From NCBI GenBank assembly GCA_008711295.1, contig VUYV01000036.1:5426829-5490828 (forward strand): a DNA stretch of 64,000 nucleotides, given 5' to 3'. The translations under genes and the position numbers were made by a program. Shown piece by piece: positions 59,501 through 64,000 of the stretch (within the stretch, counting starts at the first letter, position 1; each line of letters opens with the position of its first letter). The notes below the pieces were generated by a model. It was given only the letters and a program-made list of their open reading frames with translations. It had not been told where the DNA came from and ran no database searches. This DNA is from Anarhynchus alexandrinus (taxonomy: Eukaryota; Chordata; Aves; Charadriiformes; Charadriidae).

Positions 59501-61484
59501 CTGAAGACCAGAGAAGAAAGAAGAATTAAAAAAAAAAAAAAAAACAACACAAGAACAAATTAATGTGTTTTCTGTTTATAAGGCTGATTGCTAATGTGCT
59601 CTCATGAGACGGAGAAGCCAGAGAGTGGAAATGACTTTGCAGGGAGCCAGGCTGGCGGGTGTTCAGCGCCGTTGCGACTCTTTCTCTGTGAACAATCAAC
59701 ACTTTGGCAGGCTCCTCACCTGAGCTGCCAGCTAAGCCCTTTCTTTCACAGGAACCAACGTACATGAGGAATGGCCGAGTGATCCAGTACCAATAGCCAT
59801 CTTTTTAATAGCGGTTGTGTAGAAAAGTGGGATAAGAGAAGGGAAGGTAATTGAGAAGAGCTTGCTGCCTGAAATATGGAGTGGTTTGAAACAGAGATTG
59901 CCAGCTGGAATTTAAATTGGGGCAGGTGCACGACAGAACCATCGAAACCTAGTCCTTGAAAATGCTGTGAGAGCTCCCTTGCTCTACAGGCTGATGAGCC
60001 TGTGTATATCAGGATTAACAGGCTGAAAGCTGGTTATTTTCTACTGAATGATTATTTTTTTTTTGACTGCTAAGTTTTATAGAGTAAAAGACATTATGGA
60101 CTAAGACCAATTTAATTAGTGATTTCTGCTGTAACATTGGGTGGGACTTAGTTGCCAAAGCCTAACATTTTTGCACCATTTTAGATGCCTTCGGATTTTC
60201 TGCCTGGTCCCCAACTATCTTTCATGAGACGTGCGGGTCTCCTTTGAGTCCTGTGTCACAGGCAGTGACGACTGCCTGTTCCATGCTGTGGACTAAGACA
60301 CCAGAGGCTCTCTAAAATAGCCTGAGATGCCTATATTTAGGTACCTGGATCACTCTCTGACTGTCTCACAGATAGACCATTCCTCTAGGCAGCTTTTGTA
60401 GCAGACCTTTCAAAAACATAGCGCCGATGCGAAACAGTAAAGACAACTCTTCCACTGAGATTCCCTTTGAGATTTTGAATTAAGTGAAGCTTTATGCGGA
60501 CAGAAAATCTCAAATAGGGAGGTGAATGCAAACTTTACATGTAAGCAAATCTCAGAAGGGGGAGTGAGCGAGAACTGGGTGCAAAATAACACATATCACA
60601 ACTAAAGATTCATCAAAGAATCAGGGCCAAATTTCTGCTGGATTAAGATGATGTAAGTGATGTAAATCCATTGGCCTCACATCTGCTTAATACCTCTTCT
60701 TCATGTCTGAGAGCAGCTCTTCTGAAAAAGTTATAGAATACAGTGATTCTAGCTTAGTTCCATTTCATATACAATTTTCACATTATAAAATGATATATAA
60801 AATTATTACTAATCATAATATTACTGCTAACAAATATGTCACACTAAATTAGCTGTTTTAATTAGGCAGAATCAACTATTTCCTTGCTCTCATTATCAGA
60901 TGTAGTCAGGGTGTTATGCTTGTGTGTCTGAGTCTGTGTGTATAAATTTGAATTATGATGATAGCAGACTCAACTTGGGATAATTTAATTTTTGCTTTTC
61001 CCATGGTAAATATTTATAAACCTATTATGGAAAAGACATGGCATTAGAGAGACCCTGTGTGCTTTCTGGACCGTCTCACGTATAGGTGAATCTAGCTGGA
61101 CTTGTTTGTAGTGACTAATTTAATATCTGCTTGCCTATCGAGAGGAGAAGCCCTATTGGCCAAATTACATTAGTGAGCTGCTTTCTCTATATAAATTCCT
61201 TTAGACTTGGTGGGCACATGCAGATTTGAAATGCGTTCCCTACAGTTCAATTACTTGTCATCTATAATGATGTCAGTGAGTTAGTTATGGTCCAGTTGTA
61301 AAACCTAATGAGTCTCGTCATAGGTTAGATTACTGAAAATATCTTTTCTTCTAATTTCTCAGGCCATCTAAAGGCAGTGCTGACTGAGGTCTTCTCGAGA
61401 AATATACTGAATTCAAAGGACTCTTGTTTCATTGGTTTTGTTAAGGATCCATCATATTTTAAGCATCTAAGATGGAAAACTTAC
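59501..61484 (-). other. ADGRB3: Last intron of ADGRB3
   Basis: A 1,984-base intron on the minus strand, with donor GTAAGT (61479-61484) and acceptor TTCAG (ending at 59501). It contains an A-run near 59528, poly-T near 60054 and a diverged amniote repeat-like stretch at about 60620-60695 (GGGCCAAATTTCTGCTGG). AT-rich segments at 60760-61230 look unusually free of transposons, which could reflect conserved sequence. No alternative exon was recognised. Confidence 0.85.
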
Positions 61485-61589
61485 CATACTGCCTGATTTT
61501 GGTACATCCCGAAATCTGTCCAGCGTCTGAAATTTCTGATTTAACTCTTGAAACAATTCCATGTGCCTCTTTCTTGTATGCATGACCTT
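61485..61589 (-). CDS. ADGRB3: ADGRB3 (BAI3) penultimate coding exon
   Basis: A 105-base, phase-0 exon of 35 codons in the receptor's cytoplasmic tail. It begins [20 protein letters not shown] and continues [15 protein letters not shown], then splices to the ENS... exon. The acceptor on the minus strand reads TTTTGCAG and the donor is ATG|GTAAGT. The segment is rich in charged residues and predicted helical ([17 protein letters not shown]). It lies between the seven-helix domain (outside this window) and the PDZ ligand. The open frame continues upstream into the intron without a stop for some distance, but the acceptor and the family's residue sequence place the exon start at 61589. Confidence 0.92.
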
Positions 61590-64000
61590 CTGCAAAATGG
61601 AACATAATTGCTTATATTTATAATTGAATCTGGGCTTTTTTAAGAGAAGCATTATTTTCCCCAACATAACAAAGTAAATTGAATTTGGCAGGGCCATCTT
61701 TTCCCTATAGAGTCGGCCAATGGAAGTGAATTGCACTGAGCATTCTCTCTGCTCTGTTTAATGTTTTTCCTGTGTACAAGAGACTGGTTTTACCCCACAT
61801 TTTTTGAGTTGCTGAAATTAAGGGACACTGGTTTTGTGCTAGCCTGGAAGTATTCGAAAGTGATGGCAGTTTCTTAGAAGGATATTTCTCTTGCACATTA
61901 GGAATATTTTCTAGAATTTTTGTTTTCAGTATGGATGCTAATATTTTAATTTCTATAAGAATGCAACAGCAGCTTGTAATGGTCCCTATCGGAACAGTTT
62001 TTATGAGAACACTGAACTCAGAAATCTTGGCCCCAGATGGAAAACCCCCAAATGTTGTGTCTGTTTAATTAGACATCTTCTTGTCATTCAGATCATCATA
62101 AATCGCAGTTGAAATGGCATTCATTTTAAGAAAAGTAGGCATAGTTTTTCAGTCTTACTTGTTTTCTTATGTCATGCATTGGGCAACTGGAAACCACTCT
62201 TCCTCTGCCCTATGCACAGGGAACTCTTCCACATAAACTAATTACAGGTTACTCCTGTGCAAGAGATGAGGACCCCAAACAGCCCTCACAGTTGCAGGAG
62301 ACCATCGTCCATGTATCTGCCTTGGCAGCTACATGGAGAGTGAAGCCTGGTTTCAAGCCTAGGCTGTAAAGCCCACCATCTGTGTTGATTCCAAACAAGT
62401 TCACGCTCAGGTATGGATTCAGACTGGCCACTGAAGCAAAGCTGAAGGCTGCTTACCATTCAACCAATCTCATGGTTCTGTGGTCTGGGTGGACTTGGGA
62501 CAGGAGGGACTGACCTCAGTCCAATAGCAGATGGGCTCAGCTTGGCTTTTCTTAGACTTTTGTAACTGCTTGAACTTGAGTTACAGCCGCGGCAGCAGCC
62601 AATAATGTTGATGGAGAAGGAGCAGGACACTAGCCTCTATGCACACCCACTAATTGTCAAGCCTGATTTTCCCTGGTGTTGTATGTGACAAACCCTGCAA
62701 ACTTAAGTACGCGGTGCCTGAGTGTGACCCTTCCCAGCAAGTAACACTTCTGCCAAGTCTGGGTTAGTACCCTTTAAAATGGAGTGGCAGTATCTGAACC
62801 TAAATAATGCTTTACCAATACCCATTTTAACTTTTATCTTTCACTTGCAGTCTGTGTTTATAAATTTTGTGAAATGTGGCTGCTCTCTTGATCATGCATT
62901 TCTACCGCTATGCTGTAATAACCAAATCATCCTTAATATAGCTGCACCGTAGCTTGAGAAGTTGTTTCACTTCTGAGAACAGGAAATTGGCAACATTATT
63001 CACAAAAGAGACATGAGATACAGCAAGCAATTAAAGACCTATTAACTTAACACGAGTTGTGGGGTGAATAAGGGAAACAATTTTTCAGGATTTGGTGAGG
63101 AACTCCTTGCAAAATGTAATTTAACTAGAGATAGCTGATCTAAATTTATGAGGGGAGTTTCACTTAAGTGACTTCCTAGGGATTCTTTTAAGCGACTGCT
63201 GTTATGGTAGACAGGGATACGTGGCAAATTTCATGTACATAGAATTTAAAAAAGAAAGGTCCAGTCTCAGAGATTATTATTGGCTGAAATAAGGAGACAA
63301 GCTCACGGGAATAAAACATATTTGGTAGGTTAAAATACTGGCTCTAAAAGCAGGAAATAACATATGACTGTGAAACAAGTATCTCCAGTTGGAAACTTTT
63401 TAATAGAAGGCTAGGGATATAAAGAACCCTACTTTCTGATATTTTTCTGAATCGTGTACCCAAGAATTCATTAAATAGCAAATATGAATAATGCAAATGT
63501 CTTAGTTCATTACATTATTCCTGAGGAGAAGCAGGTGGGAGGAGAAATTAAACACTTGCAGTGGGAAGTCTGCCAGAAAAAAGGCTTTAAATTTTATTCT
63601 TAATAGCAGAATGACTGGTATGCACATGTACCTATGGATCTTTTCATTGCTTCATGTTTTCCTGGCTTCCATTCCATAATTCCTACCCACTGACACCCGC
63701 CCCTCCCCGCTGCTTATAAAGAACAATCTGAACTGAAGGTGCAGTAACTTAAATTTCTAACTTTAACCCTTCTTTTCTAGACTTCTTTTACATTCCTTGT
63801 TAGAAAGCACCATCTTATCTCCTTTCTAGAAAATATGCTCTGTTGCATAACTCCTTCTTTTTTTATGAGAAAATAACCCACAAAGTATTTGTGGGGGTTT
63901 AATCTGTTTTCTCTATTAAATGAGGAATGTGGAAAACACAACTTTATCAATCTTAGACATACATAAGTTTTATCAATACAGAGCTGGAGATCTTGACCAG
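61590..64000 (-). other. ADGRB3: ADGRB3 intron (partial, continues beyond window)
   Basis: No further ADGRB3 exon was recognised from here to the window edge, so the preceding exon is presumably to the right. The sequence is AT-rich and holds several short open frames with no known motif (for example minus 62249-62431 and 63042-63227). No clear transposon was seen. Confidence 0.65.

Overview
The window is vertebrate nuclear DNA, almost certainly from a bird. The main evidence is several chicken-repeat-1 (CR1) LINE fragments with the usual avian 3' end (a short terminal repeat instead of a poly-A tail) and several LTR copies of families common in bird genomes. The sequence is AT-rich, has no dense coding, and looks like a macrochromosomal gene desert. 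I found no prokaryotic operons, CRISPR arrays or phage genes. Repeat family names rest on memory of bird repeats, not on a search.

The only gene I can support is at the right edge on the minus strand: the last two coding exons of ADGRB3 (BAI3), a brain adhesion G-protein-coupled receptor. The penultimate exon is 61485-61589 (35 codons). The terminal exon is 59312-59500 (62 codons plus stop) and ends in the PDZ-binding tail QTEV. Splice sites and reading phase agree across the 1,984-base intron. The 3' UTR runs leftward to about 58,675, where an AATAAA signal overlaps a Pumilio-type motif. Everything left of that is intergenic sequence downstream of ADGRB3.

Layout from left to right: 1-9.7 kb is AT-rich desert with one LTR fragment (about 1.64-1.86 kb) and one nearly full LTR (3416-3997). 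CR1 pieces lie at 9.75 and 10.37 kb. A GC-rich block at 15.8-17.2 kb contains a degraded LTR. Old CR1 and ancient amniote repeats occupy 17.6-19.8 kb. A pair of related 57-bp sequences of unknown type lies at 24.4 and 25.4 kb. CR1 copies follow at 28.6, 29.9, 33.7 and 39.3 kb. Two solo LTRs with perfect 5-bp target-site duplications lie at 42160-42903 (minus) and 48477-49009 (plus). An old CR1 is at 49.7 kb, ancient repeats at 52.7-53.5 kb, a CTT microsatellite at 55.6 kb and CR1 3' ends at 55.97 and 57.3 kb, followed by ADGRB3.

I did not find a previously undescribed biological system. The points most worth checking are the unidentified 57-bp repeat pair, the polyadenylation/Pumilio overlap in the ADGRB3 3' UTR, the solo LTRs with intact duplications, a probable collapsed assembly gap inside a CR1 at 34401, and a short imperfect hairpin at 35.5 kb.
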